Below are positions 26,930 through 34,428 of a stretch of DNA of 64,000 nt, in pieces (position 1 is the stretch's first letter; each line of letters starts with the position of its first letter). A program made the position numbers and the translations under genes. This stretch comes from Halorubrum sp. CBA1229 (GTDB lineage: Archaea > Halobacteriota > Halobacteria > Halobacteriales > Haloferacaceae): assembly GCF_003721435.2 (NCBI RefSeq), contig NZ_CP054585.1:2976001-3040000 (forward strand), given 5' to 3'. The notes beneath the pieces are model-generated. The model did no database searches. It was not told the DNA's origin and saw only the letters and a list, made by a program, of their open reading frames with translations.

Positions 26930-27546
26930 GCGGGGAGTCGCCGACCGAGGACGGAGACGCCGACGCCCACCGAGACCCCGACGCCCACCGAGACCCCGAC
27001 GCCCACCGAGACCCCGACGCCGATCCGGACCCCAGCCCGACCCGCGTCGCCGTCACCGGCACCCCCGGGACCGGAAAGTCGACCGCGACGGACCTGCTCG
27101 CCGACGAGTACGACGTTATCCACCTCAACGAACTTATAAAGGAAAACGACGCCCTCTGGACCGAGCGCGACGCCGACCGCGACACGCTCGTCGCCGACCT
27201 CGACGCGGTCCGCGAGCGACTCAGCGACTGGGCCGGGGTGCTCGACTCGCACCTCGCGCACCGGTTCGACGTCGACCGCGTGGTCGTCCTCCGGTGTCAC
27301 CCCGAGACGATCGAGGCGCGGCTCCGCGCACGCGGTGAGTCGGACGCCACGGCTTCCGAAAATGCGGAGAGCGAGGCGCTCGACGTGATCCTCTCGGAGG
27401 CCGTCGAGGAGCACGGTGTCGAGAACGTCTACGAGATCGACACCACCGACCGCGATCCCCAAGCCGTGGCCGACGCGATCCGCGCCGCGATCGAGGGCGA
27501 GCGCGAGCCGAGCGCCGGCACCGTCGACTTCATCGATTATATATGA
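26926..27546 (+). CDS. AK6/Fap7-type adenylate kinase family protein
   Basis: 206-residue P-loop kinase/ATPase related to eukaryotic AK6 (Fap7), which acts in maturation of the small ribosomal subunit besides having adenylate kinase activity. RVAVTGTPGTGKSTATDLL is the Walker A region and VVVLRCHPETIEARLRARG the lid/Arg motif. The start is GTG 26926, overlapping the hisC stop by 3 bases. Residues 10-30 are a threefold DAHRDP repeat from a 54-base tandem array, absent from the family core and probably disordered. A start after the repeat would lose nothing essential, but no good start codon lies before the P-loop strand. Confidence 0.87.
   Translation: MSGESPTEDGDADAHRDPDAHRDPDAHRDPDADPDPSPTRVAVTGTPGTGKSTATDLLADEYDVIHLNELIKENDALWTERDADRDTLVADLDAVRERLSDWAGVLDSHLAHRFDVDRVVVLRCHPETIEARLRARGESDATASENAESEALDVILSEAVEEHGVENVYEIDTTDRDPQAVADAIRAAIEGEREPSAGTVDFIDYI
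26962..27015 (+). repeat. 18-base tandem repeat within the AK6-like gene
   Basis: Three exact copies of GACGCCCACCGAGACCCC (26962-26979, 26980-26997, 26998-27015) encode DAHRDP three times in the N-terminal extension. The identity suggests recent slippage expansion. Confidence 0.9.
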
Positions 27547-27572
27547 ACCGGCCGCGACGGTAGAAGCGATAG

Positions 27573-28175
27573 ATGACTCTCGACCGGTACCGGTCGGTGG
27601 CGGACCGCCTGCTCGGACCGTGGGTGCGCGCCGCCGCCCGGCTCGGGCTCTCGCCGGACCAGGTGAGCGTCCTCGCGTTCGGCGTCGCGGTCGCGGCCGC
27701 GGGCGCGTTCGCGGTCGGCGACCCACTGTTCTACGCGGTCGGCGCCGTGTGCGTCCTCCTCAACGGCTGGCTCGACCTCGTCGACGGCGCCTTGGCGCGG
27801 CACCTGGAGGTCTCCTCGGACGGCGGCGACCTCCTCGACCACGTCCTCGACCGGTACGCCGACATCGCGATCATCGCCGGCTTCACGGTCGGGGTCGAGG
27901 CGTACGCCCTCGGCTTCCTCGCGGTCACCGGCGTCCTGATGACCTCGTACATGGGCACGCAGATCCAGGCGGTCGGCATCGGCCGCGAGTACGGCGGGCT
28001 GCTCGGGCGGGCCGACCGACTCGCGCTGATGGGTCTCGTCGGCCTCGTCGCGGCGGTCTACTCGGCGCCGATCGTCGCCGGACTCAACGTCGTCGGGCTC
28101 CTGCTCGCGCTGTTCGCCGCCGTGGGGCATCTCACCGCGGTCCAGCGGTTCCTGGGCGCGTGGAGCGATTTATAA
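27573..28175 (+). CDS. CDP-alcohol phosphatidyltransferase family protein
   Basis: 200-residue membrane enzyme that condenses a CDP-archaeol-type lipid with an alcohol. The full signature D-G-x2-A-R-x8-G-x3-D-x3-D is present in LVDGALARHLEVSSDGG followed by DLLDHVLD near residues 67-90, giving the metal-binding Asp residues. About six membrane helices are predicted. Family members in archaea make archaetidylinositol phosphate, archaetidylglycerol phosphate or archaetidylserine; size and clustering with an AK6-type kinase suggest the inositol-phosphate group, but this is not decided. It lies 26 bases after the kinase gene, same operon. Confidence 0.9.
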   Translation: MTLDRYRSVADRLLGPWVRAAARLGLSPDQVSVLAFGVAVAAAGAFAVGDPLFYAVGAVCVLLNGWLDLVDGALARHLEVSSDGGDLLDHVLDRYADIAIIAGFTVGVEAYALGFLAVTGVLMTSYMGTQIQAVGIGREYGGLLGRADRLALMGLVGLVAAVYSAPIVAGLNVVGLLLALFAAVGHLTAVQRFLGAWSDL

Positions 28176-28350
28176 ACGGGCCGACGTACTGAGTGCGAAT
28201 CCCGGAGCGACCGTGTGTTTGTTTATAAGTCAGAGCGCGGTGTTGCCATCGGCTATTTATCAGTGGTCGACGACTCTGCGGTGACGACCACCAAAGCCCC
28301 ACCCGCCTCGCACCGCAACCGCAGCCTCACGCCTCCCCAGCCTCGGCGGA

Positions 28351-28383
28351 CGGGCCGGCGCGGGCCGGAGCCGCGCCGGCCCG
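28351..28383. terminator. GC-rich 13-bp hairpin; candidate bidirectional terminator
   Basis: Arms CGGGCCGGCGCGG and CCGCGCCGGCCCG pair perfectly around GCCGGAG, midway between the converging operons. There is no T-run, so termination is inferred from stability and position. Confidence 0.4.
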
Positions 28384-28407
28384 CCGCCTCCCTCGCACGC
28401 GCTCCTC

Positions 28408-28429
28408 GCGGCCGTTTATAAACGGCCGC
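28408..28429. repeat. Perfect 22-base palindrome with TTTATAAA core
   Basis: GCGGCCG on the left mirrors CGGCCGC on the right around TTTATAAA. The flanks continue as an imperfect inverted repeat (CGCTCCTC against GAGGCGCG). It could be an operator over a promoter or a hairpin in RNA. Confidence 0.7.
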
Positions 28430-28548
28430 TCGGAGGCGCGCGCCACCGCATCAACTCTTTATAAATGATCGCCGCCGTACCCGTGCCGATCGAAACCGGA
28501 AGAGAACGTCTCACCGACGGAACCGTCCGACGGTAACGAGAAGGGCGA

Positions 28549-29886
28549 TTACGGCCGCGTCGCCTTCGCGAACCACGTCTCCGGGTTCTGTCGCTTGACG
28601 CGGAAGCTCGGGAGTTCTTCGGCGTCGACCAGGTCGAGCAGGAACCCTCGGACGGGCGCCGGGTCGCGGTCGCTCACGATGAGGCACTCCTCGCCGGCGT
28701 CGAGCTCGCGGAACCGCGCCTCGACGCGCTCCTTACGCGTCTCCGGGTCGAGCCCCCGCAGATCGACGGCGTCCTCGGGCGGGTCGACCGTCCAGACCTC
28801 GTCGTACCGCTCGTCGACCGCGGCGGCGAGGTCGGTCGCGTACTCGGGGAGTGCGTCGGCGTTCGGCGCCGGCGTCGACTGCATCTCCGGATCGAAGGGG
28901 AGGTCCGCGAGCACCGGCAGATCGAGCGCCTCGATCGGGTCGTCGCCGCCGAACAGGTCGTGCGGGGTCCCGCACTCCTCGCAGACGAACTCCCCCATGT
29001 TCGAGACGACGCCGAGCACGGGCACATCGTTCTCTTCGAACAGCTCCAGCGCCCGCGCGGTGTCGGAGACGGCGGCGTGGAACGGCGTCGTGACGAGGAC
29101 GACGCCGTCGACCGGCACCTCTTGGAGGGTGGTCAACGCCACGTCGCCCGTCCCCGGCGGCATGTCGACGACGACGGTGTCCGGGTCGCTCCAGGCGGCG
29201 GTCTCGAACAGGTCCGAGAGCGCGTCGTGCGCCATCGCGCCCCGCCACGCGAGCGGGCCGTCGTCCGAGAGCAGCCCGACGCTCATCACCTCCAACCCGC
29301 CGACGTCGACCGGGACGGGATTCCCGTCGTCGTCGCTGTAGACGGGGCCGCTCGCGCCGACGACCTCCGGGACGTTGGGGCCGTAGATGTCGGCGTCGAA
29401 CAGGCCGACTGAGGGGGCGTCGCCGTCCTCGCCGTCGGTCTCCTCGCCGCCACTCCCGGCCGCGAGCGCGCACGCCAGCGTCGTCGCGACCGTCGTCTTC
29501 CCGACGCCGCCCTTCGTGCTCGCGACCGCGATCACCCGGCCCGCGGTTCCCATCCCCGACGCGCGGCCGTCGAGGTCCGGGCTCGGATCGACCTGCTCGA
29601 TCCGCGCGTTCGACACCCCCGGCGCGTCGGAGGCGGCCCGGACCATGGCGGCCGACACTCGCTCGGCCGCGTCACGGGGGAACTCGCGCAGGTCCGCGGT
29701 GACCGTCGCGGCGCCGTCGTCGACCGCGACGTCCTCGACGACGCCCGCCTCGAACACGCTCACGCCGGCGTCCGGGTCGCGGACCTTCCGGAGCTCGGCC
29801 TCCACGGCGTCGGCTGGCGACTCGTGATCGGTCGGTTCGTCGGCGGCGTCTGCGTCGTCGGGCGTGTCAACGGTGGGATCTGTCAT
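28549..29886 (-). CDS. Mrp/NBP35-type Fe-S carrier ATPase fused to a DUF2249 domain
   Basis: 445 residues, last gene of the nar operon. Residues 22-100 form an MIP18/DUF59-like domain. Residues 115-360 are the Mrp ATPase: deviant Walker A KGGVGKTT (125-132), switch segment DADIYGPNVPEV, DMPPGTGD (241-248), and the Fe-S-carrying pair C302/C305 in VCEECGTPHDLFGG. Residues 373-445 (VDLRGLDPETRKERVEARF, SDRDPAPVRGFL, ETWFAKATRP) match DUF2249, a TusA-like fold seen beside NO and nitrate metabolism genes. The start is ATG 29886; upstream frame is shadow. It probably delivers Fe-S clusters to NarH, NarG or the Rieske protein; the fusion is unusual. Confidence 0.88.
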   Translation of the reverse strand: MTDPTVDTPDDADAADEPTDHESPADAVEAELRKVRDPDAGVSVFEAGVVEDVAVDDGAATVTADLREFPRDAAERVSAAMVRAASDAPGVSNARIEQVDPSPDLDGRASGMGTAGRVIAVASTKGGVGKTTVATTLACALAAGSGGEETDGEDGDAPSVGLFDADIYGPNVPEVVGASGPVYSDDDGNPVPVDVGGLEVMSVGLLSDDGPLAWRGAMAHDALSDLFETAAWSDPDTVVVDMPPGTGDVALTTLQEVPVDGVVLVTTPFHAAVSDTARALELFEENDVPVLGVVSNMGEFVCEECGTPHDLFGGDDPIEALDLPVLADLPFDPEMQSTPAPNADALPEYATDLAAAVDERYDEVWTVDPPEDAVDLRGLDPETRKERVEARFRELDAGEECLIVSDRDPAPVRGFLLDLVDAEELPSFRVKRQNPETWFAKATRP

Positions 29887-29921
29887 GGTGGTGTGGTCGG
29901 CGTCGGCGTTTCGAAGTCGCT

Positions 29922-30758
29922 TCACAGGTCCGGTCTCCGGTTGAGCGTGCTCTCGCCGGGCAGGTCGGCGCTGTCGTTCTCGGTGCCGCCGCTGAACTGC
30001 CGCCGGAACTTCCCGGGGTCGGCGTCGATGGCGCGGGCGGCGGTGCTCCGCACGACCTTCGGCTCCGTCTCGTCGGCCGCGACCGCTTCGAGGCGTTCGA
30101 GCGCGCGCTCGTCGTCGACGCCGGCGAGCAGGTGGACGGCCCACTCCCGCAGCCGCTCGCTGTCCGCGTGCGACAGCTCGAGCAGGACCGGGCGCAGCGC
30201 CTCGCCGCGGCTTTTGAACAGCGAGACCATCGCGTTTCTGACGACCGCGTGGTGGTCGTCGTCCAGCGCCGCCTCGATTGTCGCCGCGTACTCGCCGCGG
30301 TCGATCCGGTCGAGCGCGACGACGGCCTCGGCGCGGACCCACGGGTCGGAGTCGTCACACGCCGCGACCGCGGCCTCGCCCGCCCGCTGGCCGCCGAGCT
30401 CGCCGAGCGCCTCGACGGCGAACTGGCGCACGTCGGCGTCGGCGTCGGCGAGGCCGTGTTCGATCAGCGCGTCGACGGCGGCCTCGCTCGGTCGCCCATC
30501 GCCCAGCGCCAGCGCCGCCCGCCGGCGCTCGACCGGGTCGCCGTCGACGAGGTCCTCGATCTTCGCGGCCGCGTCGGTCCCGCGGAGCGGGGCCGTGTCC
30601 GTCGCCTGCAGCTCTCGCGGGCTCGCGTCGCCGATCGTCACGTCGCGGCTCACCTCGATGTCCTCGAGCCCGTCCGGCTCCTCGCCGAACCCCGGGCTCT
30701 CCTCGGGGTGGACGCGGGGGTCAGTCGGCCCGTCCGTCGCCTCCTCCGGGTCCCTCAT
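29922..30758 (-). CDS. HEAT-repeat protein of the nar operon
   Basis: 278 residues. An acidic, Pro-rich N-terminus (about 75 residues) precedes five or six HEAT/PBS-lyase-type repeats of about 30 residues, recognisable by DADVRQFAVEALGELG, DPWVRAEAVVALDRID, HHAVVRNAMVSLFKSRG and SERLREWAVHLLAG. Such repeats make protein-protein scaffolds. The ATG at 30758 overlaps the upstream stop by 4 bases, so it is translated with the operon. A role as assembly or docking factor for the nitrate reductase is inferred from context; no catalytic residue is visible. Confidence 0.82.
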   Translation of the reverse strand: MRDPEEATDGPTDPRVHPEESPGFGEEPDGLEDIEVSRDVTIGDASPRELQATDTAPLRGTDAAAKIEDLVDGDPVERRRAALALGDGRPSEAAVDALIEHGLADADADVRQFAVEALGELGGQRAGEAAVAACDDSDPWVRAEAVVALDRIDRGEYAATIEAALDDDHHAVVRNAMVSLFKSRGEALRPVLLELSHADSERLREWAVHLLAGVDDERALERLEAVAADETEPKVVRSTAARAIDADPGKFRRQFSGGTENDSADLPGESTLNRRPDL

Positions 30759-31681
30759 CGGGCGCTCACCCCGTTCTCGGTCGTCGGACCAGGCGAGTCC
30801 GGCCCGCCCGGTTCGCCGAGGAGCTCCTCGGCGCCCAGGGTCGCGAACGCGGCGCCGAGACAGACGGCGGTCGCGGCTCCCGGCGTCGCGGGGACCCCCG
30901 CGAGAACCAGGAGGACCGCGCCGATCGCGAGCCACGCGTCGCCCTCGCGGAGCCCGGCGACGGCGGCGGCGACCCCGCCGAACGCCGCGGTCGCGGCGAG
31001 CAGGTGCGGGCTCCCGACGACCGCGAACCCGACGAGCAGCGCGCTCCCGGTGACGTACGGCGCGGCGGCGCTCGCGAGAACGACCCCCGCAAACGCGGTC
31101 GCGCCCGCGACGAGCGCGACGGGGTCGCCCTCGGCCCGCACGACGAGCAGCGTCACTCCCCCGAGGAAGGCGACGGACCCGGCCGATCGGACGGCGGGGC
31201 CGGCGATCCCGGCCGTCGCGGCGAGCGAGAGTCCGGCGGCGAGCGCGAACGCCAGCGCGAGGACGGCGCGCCGGAGCTCGAAGTAGGTCGACGGCGGTCC
31301 CAGCGCGCGGGCGAACGCGACCGCGGCGCCGCCCGGGATCGCGACGGCCGCGGCGACGGTCGCCGCGTCGGACGCCGTCGCGAGCACGCCGAACACCCCG
31401 GCGAACAGGAGCCCGACGCGGACCGCGGAACGGTCCGCCGAGAGCGCGACAACGGCGAGCGCGACGCCGCTCGCGAGCGCCGCGACCGTCCCGGTGACCG
31501 GTACCAACCCCGACGCGAACCCGGCCGGTTCGAACGGCGCGTTGTACAGCACGCGGACCGCGGTCGCGACGCCGACGCCGACGGCGGCGAGCAGGCCGAT
31601 CGACCCCACGCGACCGCCGAGGCGACCGATCGGTGCCGACGGCGTCGTCCGCCCGTTCGCCCATTCGGTCGGTGAGCTCAC
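30755..31681 (-). CDS. Polytopic membrane protein of the nar operon, unassigned
   Basis: 308 residues, almost entirely hydrophobic (Ala/Val/Leu/Gly), about nine or ten transmembrane helices, with short loops and few charged residues. There is no His pair pattern clear enough for heme and no transporter motif. Overlaps of 4 bases on both sides tie it to the chaperone and HEAT-repeat genes. Candidates are a nitrate/nitrite carrier, a membrane anchor for the reductase or a quinol-interacting subunit; none can be supported by motif. Confidence 0.75.
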   Translation of the reverse strand: MSSPTEWANGRTTPSAPIGRLGGRVGSIGLLAAVGVGVATAVRVLYNAPFEPAGFASGLVPVTGTVAALASGVALAVVALSADRSAVRVGLLFAGVFGVLATASDAATVAAAVAIPGGAAVAFARALGPPSTYFELRRAVLALAFALAAGLSLAATAGIAGPAVRSAGSVAFLGGVTLLVVRAEGDPVALVAGATAFAGVVLASAAAPYVTGSALLVGFAVVGSPHLLAATAAFGGVAAAVAGLREGDAWLAIGAVLLVLAGVPATPGAATAVCLGAAFATLGAEELLGEPGGPDSPGPTTENGVSAR

Positions 31682-32472
31682 GACCGCTCACCCCCGTCCG
31701 AACCGTCGGTGACCGCGTGTTCGCGGTCGCCCCCCGCACCGGCGTCGAGACGCTCCGCGAGGTCGTCGACGTCGGCGGCGACGAAGGCGTCGAGGAAGCG
31801 CGCGAGGCGACCGTAGACGCTCGTGCCGGGCTCCTCGTCCAGGGCCGTCCGAAGCCCCGACGCGAGGACGGAGAGGTGGCGGTCGTGGAAGTCCAGTCGG
31901 GCGCGGTCGAGGTTCGCGGGCTCCGCGTCTCCCGACGCGTCGTCGCCCGCGGCGGCCAGGCGACAGAGATACCCCGCGAACTCGAGCTCCAGGCGGACGT
32001 GGTCGTGGTGGCGGCGCTCGTCGCCGCCGACCTCGCAGCCGAAGTGCTCGTACGCCCGAGCGAGGTCGAGGTTCACGTCGTTCCACGACACGTCGGAGCG
32101 GTACGTCGACTCGTACAGGGAGGCCGGCGGTCCCTGGTTCTCGACCGTTCCGTCCGTCCCGTCGATCACCTCGGAGTAGCCGATGACGAACAGGTCGTTG
32201 TACCGGGCCGCGAGCGTCTCGCGGTCGTCCGCCACGGTCAGGTCGGGCGGGTCAACGTCGAGGCCGGTCCGGTCGACGAGCGTCGCCATCGACTCGTCGA
32301 GCGAGCCGTCCGCGAACCGCTCGTGGATGCCGCCGCTCGGCTCGGCGAAGGCCGCCGCCGCCAGCGCGTAGACGCTTCCGCGCGCCGCGGCCTCCTCGTC
32401 GATCGCGTCGCGCCGAAGCCCCTCGTCGAACCCGGGACCGTCACGTTCGGCGATCGGTTCCGACACGGTCAC
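31678..32472 (-). CDS. narJ: TorD/DmsD/NarJ-type redox enzyme maturation chaperone
   Basis: 264-residue, all-helical acidic protein of the TorD family, which binds the Tat signal or apo form of a molybdoenzyme until cofactor is inserted. Seen are the helical opening RGSVYALAAAAFAEPSGG, the conserved ESTYRSDVSWNDVNLDLARAYEHFG in two pieces, and ERRHHDHVRLELEFAGYL, close to the E-P-x-D-H family motif region. It sits right after the gamma-like subunit with a 4-base overlap. Assignment to NarJ is by operon position; the sequence class is TorD-like. Confidence 0.82.
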   Translation of the reverse strand: MTVSEPIAERDGPGFDEGLRRDAIDEEAAARGSVYALAAAAFAEPSGGIHERFADGSLDESMATLVDRTGLDVDPPDLTVADDRETLAARYNDLFVIGYSEVIDGTDGTVENQGPPASLYESTYRSDVSWNDVNLDLARAYEHFGCEVGGDERRHHDHVRLELEFAGYLCRLAAAGDDASGDAEPANLDRARLDFHDRHLSVLASGLRTALDEEPGTSVYGRLARFLDAFVAADVDDLAERLDAGAGGDREHAVTDGSDGGERS

Positions 32473-33338
32473 TCACCCCTCGTCCGGCGGATCCCCTCGA
32501 CGGTCACGAGCGTGGTGAACACGACGGCGACCCCGGCGAGCGCCCACAGCACCGTCTCGTAGGGGGCCCCGCCTTCGGCCGGCCCGAGCGAGAGGTAGTA
32601 CCACTCGCTCGCGGCCTTCTGCCCGGAGCGCTCGTCGTTACCCCCCTCCCAGACCGCGAACGCGGCGTTCACGTCTTGGTCCGGGTCGACGTCGGTCACG
32701 TTCGCGCGGTCGGACGAGAGCGGCCGGGTGAACACGACGGCCCACCGGTCGCCGGTGTGCGTCGCGGTCGTCTCCACCGCCGACTCCGAAATCTGCGTCG
32801 TGCTCCCGGCGCCGCCGGCGAGCAGTGACTCCGTCCCGTCGGCGGCGTTCCAGTACCAGACGTTCACCCGGTTGTCGGTCGATCCCATCGCGATCGGCGG
32901 CCGCGACTCCGAGGCGACGGGGAGCTGGACCGCGGCGGCGTCGGCGAACGCGCGGAGCGAGTCCGTCGACTCGTTCGCCGTGGGGTCGCTCCACGACAGC
33001 CGGAGGTAGAGCCGCTCGTCGGTCCGCGCGGCCTCGACGCGGACAGACTCGACGGTGGTGTCGGCGCCGCCCGGCACCGCCGCGCCGGTGCTGCTCATCG
33101 GGACGGTCACCGTCTCGACGGACTCCCACGCGTCCCCGGTCGGCTCCGCGAGGTCGCCGGCGCTCGACTGTCCCTCGACCGGGATCTCGTAGGCCGCGCG
33201 CGCGTCGACGGCCGCGGGGAAGGCGGCGGTCGCGGCCACGACGGCGAGCGCGAGCGCGGCCGCGACGACGAGCTCCCGCGAGCCGATTCCGCGGTCGTCG
33301 ACCTCGTCGTCGCCGGGCCGATCGGCGTCACGCTCCAT
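32469..33338 (-). CDS. Ethylbenzene-dehydrogenase-like heme b subunit (NarGH gamma)
   Basis: 289 residues. An N-terminal signal/anchor helix (LVVAAALALAVVAATAAF), an extracellular domain of the ethylbenzene dehydrogenase gamma / DMSO-reductase heme b family (YLRLSWSDPTANESTDSL, MGSTDNRVNVWYWNA, WAVVFTRPL) and a C-terminal membrane helix (VLWALAGVAVVFTTLV). In EbdC, DdhC and SerC this domain binds one heme b and links the molybdoenzyme to external electron carriers; here it replaces NarI. A Met ligand would be expected near MGSTDN. The start overlaps the NarH end by 11 bases, confirming cotranslation. Confidence 0.83.
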   Translation of the reverse strand: MERDADRPGDDEVDDRGIGSRELVVAAALALAVVAATAAFPAAVDARAAYEIPVEGQSSAGDLAEPTGDAWESVETVTVPMSSTGAAVPGGADTTVESVRVEAARTDERLYLRLSWSDPTANESTDSLRAFADAAAVQLPVASESRPPIAMGSTDNRVNVWYWNAADGTESLLAGGAGSTTQISESAVETTATHTGDRWAVVFTRPLSSDRANVTDVDPDQDVNAAFAVWEGGNDERSGQKAASEWYYLSLGPAEGGAPYETVLWALAGVAVVFTTLVTVEGIRRTRGE

Positions 33339-34428
33339 CGTCGAACACCTCCAGCCGGTACTGGTCGTCGTTGTTCACGGTCGAGAGGATCTCCATGAGC
33401 TCGCTCTCCTCGCCCTGTCTGACCCGGTCGCGCTCGCGGTTGATCGTGTTGAGCGCCTCGTTCACCTGCGGGCCGAACAGCTCCTCCAGGTAGTTGCGCG
33501 GGATGCGCTCCGCGTCCACCGTCTCGCCGCTCTCCGACGTCTGCGGCGGCGCGAACGGCGGGATGTAGTAGACGTTCGGCTCCGTGCGGTACTCGGGGTG
33601 GAGCCGCAGGGCGACCTCGTACTCGTTCACGAGCTTGTAGATCGGCCCATCCTCGTCGTCGAGGAAGCCGACGTGCCGGAGCTGCGGCGGGCAGTCCTCG
33701 GCACAGGATGGGGGCCGCACCTCGCCCTCCGGTCCCTCCCCCTCGATCCGGGGGTAACAGAAGATGCACTTCTCGCTGGTCTTCGTCTGCGCGTTGTAGA
33801 ACACCTTCTTGTACGGACACCCCTCGACGCAGTACCGGTAGCCGCGGCAGCGGTCCTGGTCGACGAGGACGATCCCGTCCTCCTCGCGCTTGTAGATCGC
33901 GGAGCGCGGGCACGCCTCCACGCAGGAGGGGTGGGTGCAGTGGTTGCAGATCCGGGGGAGATAAAAGTAGTAGGAGTTGGGGTACTCGCCGGCGCCCTCG
34001 TCCTCGTCCCAGTTCGGCCCCCAGTCCGCGTTCTCCATGGGACGGAGCGGCTCGTCGCTCCCCTCGTACATGATCGCCTCGTGGTTGAACTCCCACGCGC
34101 GGCCGTAGTCCTCCTGCTCCGGGAGCTGGCCGGGCGTCCGGGACTGTCCGTCCTCGTCCCAGCCGCCGCCCATCTCTTCCCAGTCGCGGGGGTAGCCGGC
34201 GCCGGGCTTCGTCTCGACGTTGTTCCAGTACATGTACTCGCGTCCCCCGGACTCGGTCCAGTTGGTCTTACACGCGATCGTACACGTCTGGCAGCCGATG
34301 CACTTGTTCAGGTCCATCACCATCGCGACCTGATGGTCCACGCCCTCCGCGAGGGGAACGTCGCCGTCGTCGGTCTGCCGGGCGGCGTCGTCGGCCTGAC
34401 GGACCGTGTCGTCGGTGGTTTTGCTCAT
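33328..34428 (-). CDS. narH: Nitrate reductase beta subunit, four Fe-S clusters
   Basis: 366-residue ferredoxin-like electron-transfer subunit. CIGCQTCTIACKTNW begins the first cluster (C43, C46, C49, C53). CNHCTHPSCVEACP, CRGYRYCVEGCPYKK, CIFCYPR and CAEDCP supply the others; the aromatic residue in CRGYRYC marks the [3Fe-4S] site. NKCIGCQTC, PRDWEEMGGGW and the C-terminal PRNYLEELFGPQV resemble NarH, DdhB and SerB of the exported molybdoenzyme group. It has no own signal peptide and is expected to ride with NarG through the Tat pathway. The 4-base overlap with narG supports a stable complex. Confidence 0.93.
   Translation of the reverse strand: MSKTTDDTVRQADDAARQTDDGDVPLAEGVDHQVAMVMDLNKCIGCQTCTIACKTNWTESGGREYMYWNNVETKPGAGYPRDWEEMGGGWDEDGQSRTPGQLPEQEDYGRAWEFNHEAIMYEGSDEPLRPMENADWGPNWDEDEGAGEYPNSYYFYLPRICNHCTHPSCVEACPRSAIYKREEDGIVLVDQDRCRGYRYCVEGCPYKKVFYNAQTKTSEKCIFCYPRIEGEGPEGEVRPPSCAEDCPPQLRHVGFLDDEDGPIYKLVNEYEVALRLHPEYRTEPNVYYIPPFAPPQTSESGETVDAERIPRNYLEELFGPQVNEALNTINRERDRVRQGEESELMEILSTVNNDDQYRLEVFDDGA

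Larger units (their letters stand above)
28176..28548. other. Convergent intergenic region with strong hairpins and TATA-like boxes; candidate ncRNA
   Basis: No convincing protein gene lies between the two converging operons. TTTATAA-type elements occur at 28222-28228, within the palindrome around 28414, and at 28458-28464, with ATTTATC near 28255. A 13-base-pair GC-rich hairpin has arms 28351-28363 and 28371-28383 with a 7-base loop, and a perfect 22-base palindrome lies at 28408-28429. The pieces could be bidirectional terminators. Alternatively, transcription from the box at 28222 would produce a short structured RNA. The stretch from about 28262 to 28350 looks familiar as intergenic sequence of Halorubrum, which I could not test. 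Confidence 0.35.

Noticed and set aside
28215-28421. Possible 68-codon gene in the convergent region
   Set aside because: Pro/Arg-rich translation without any fold-like pattern and spanning hairpins; more likely non-coding.
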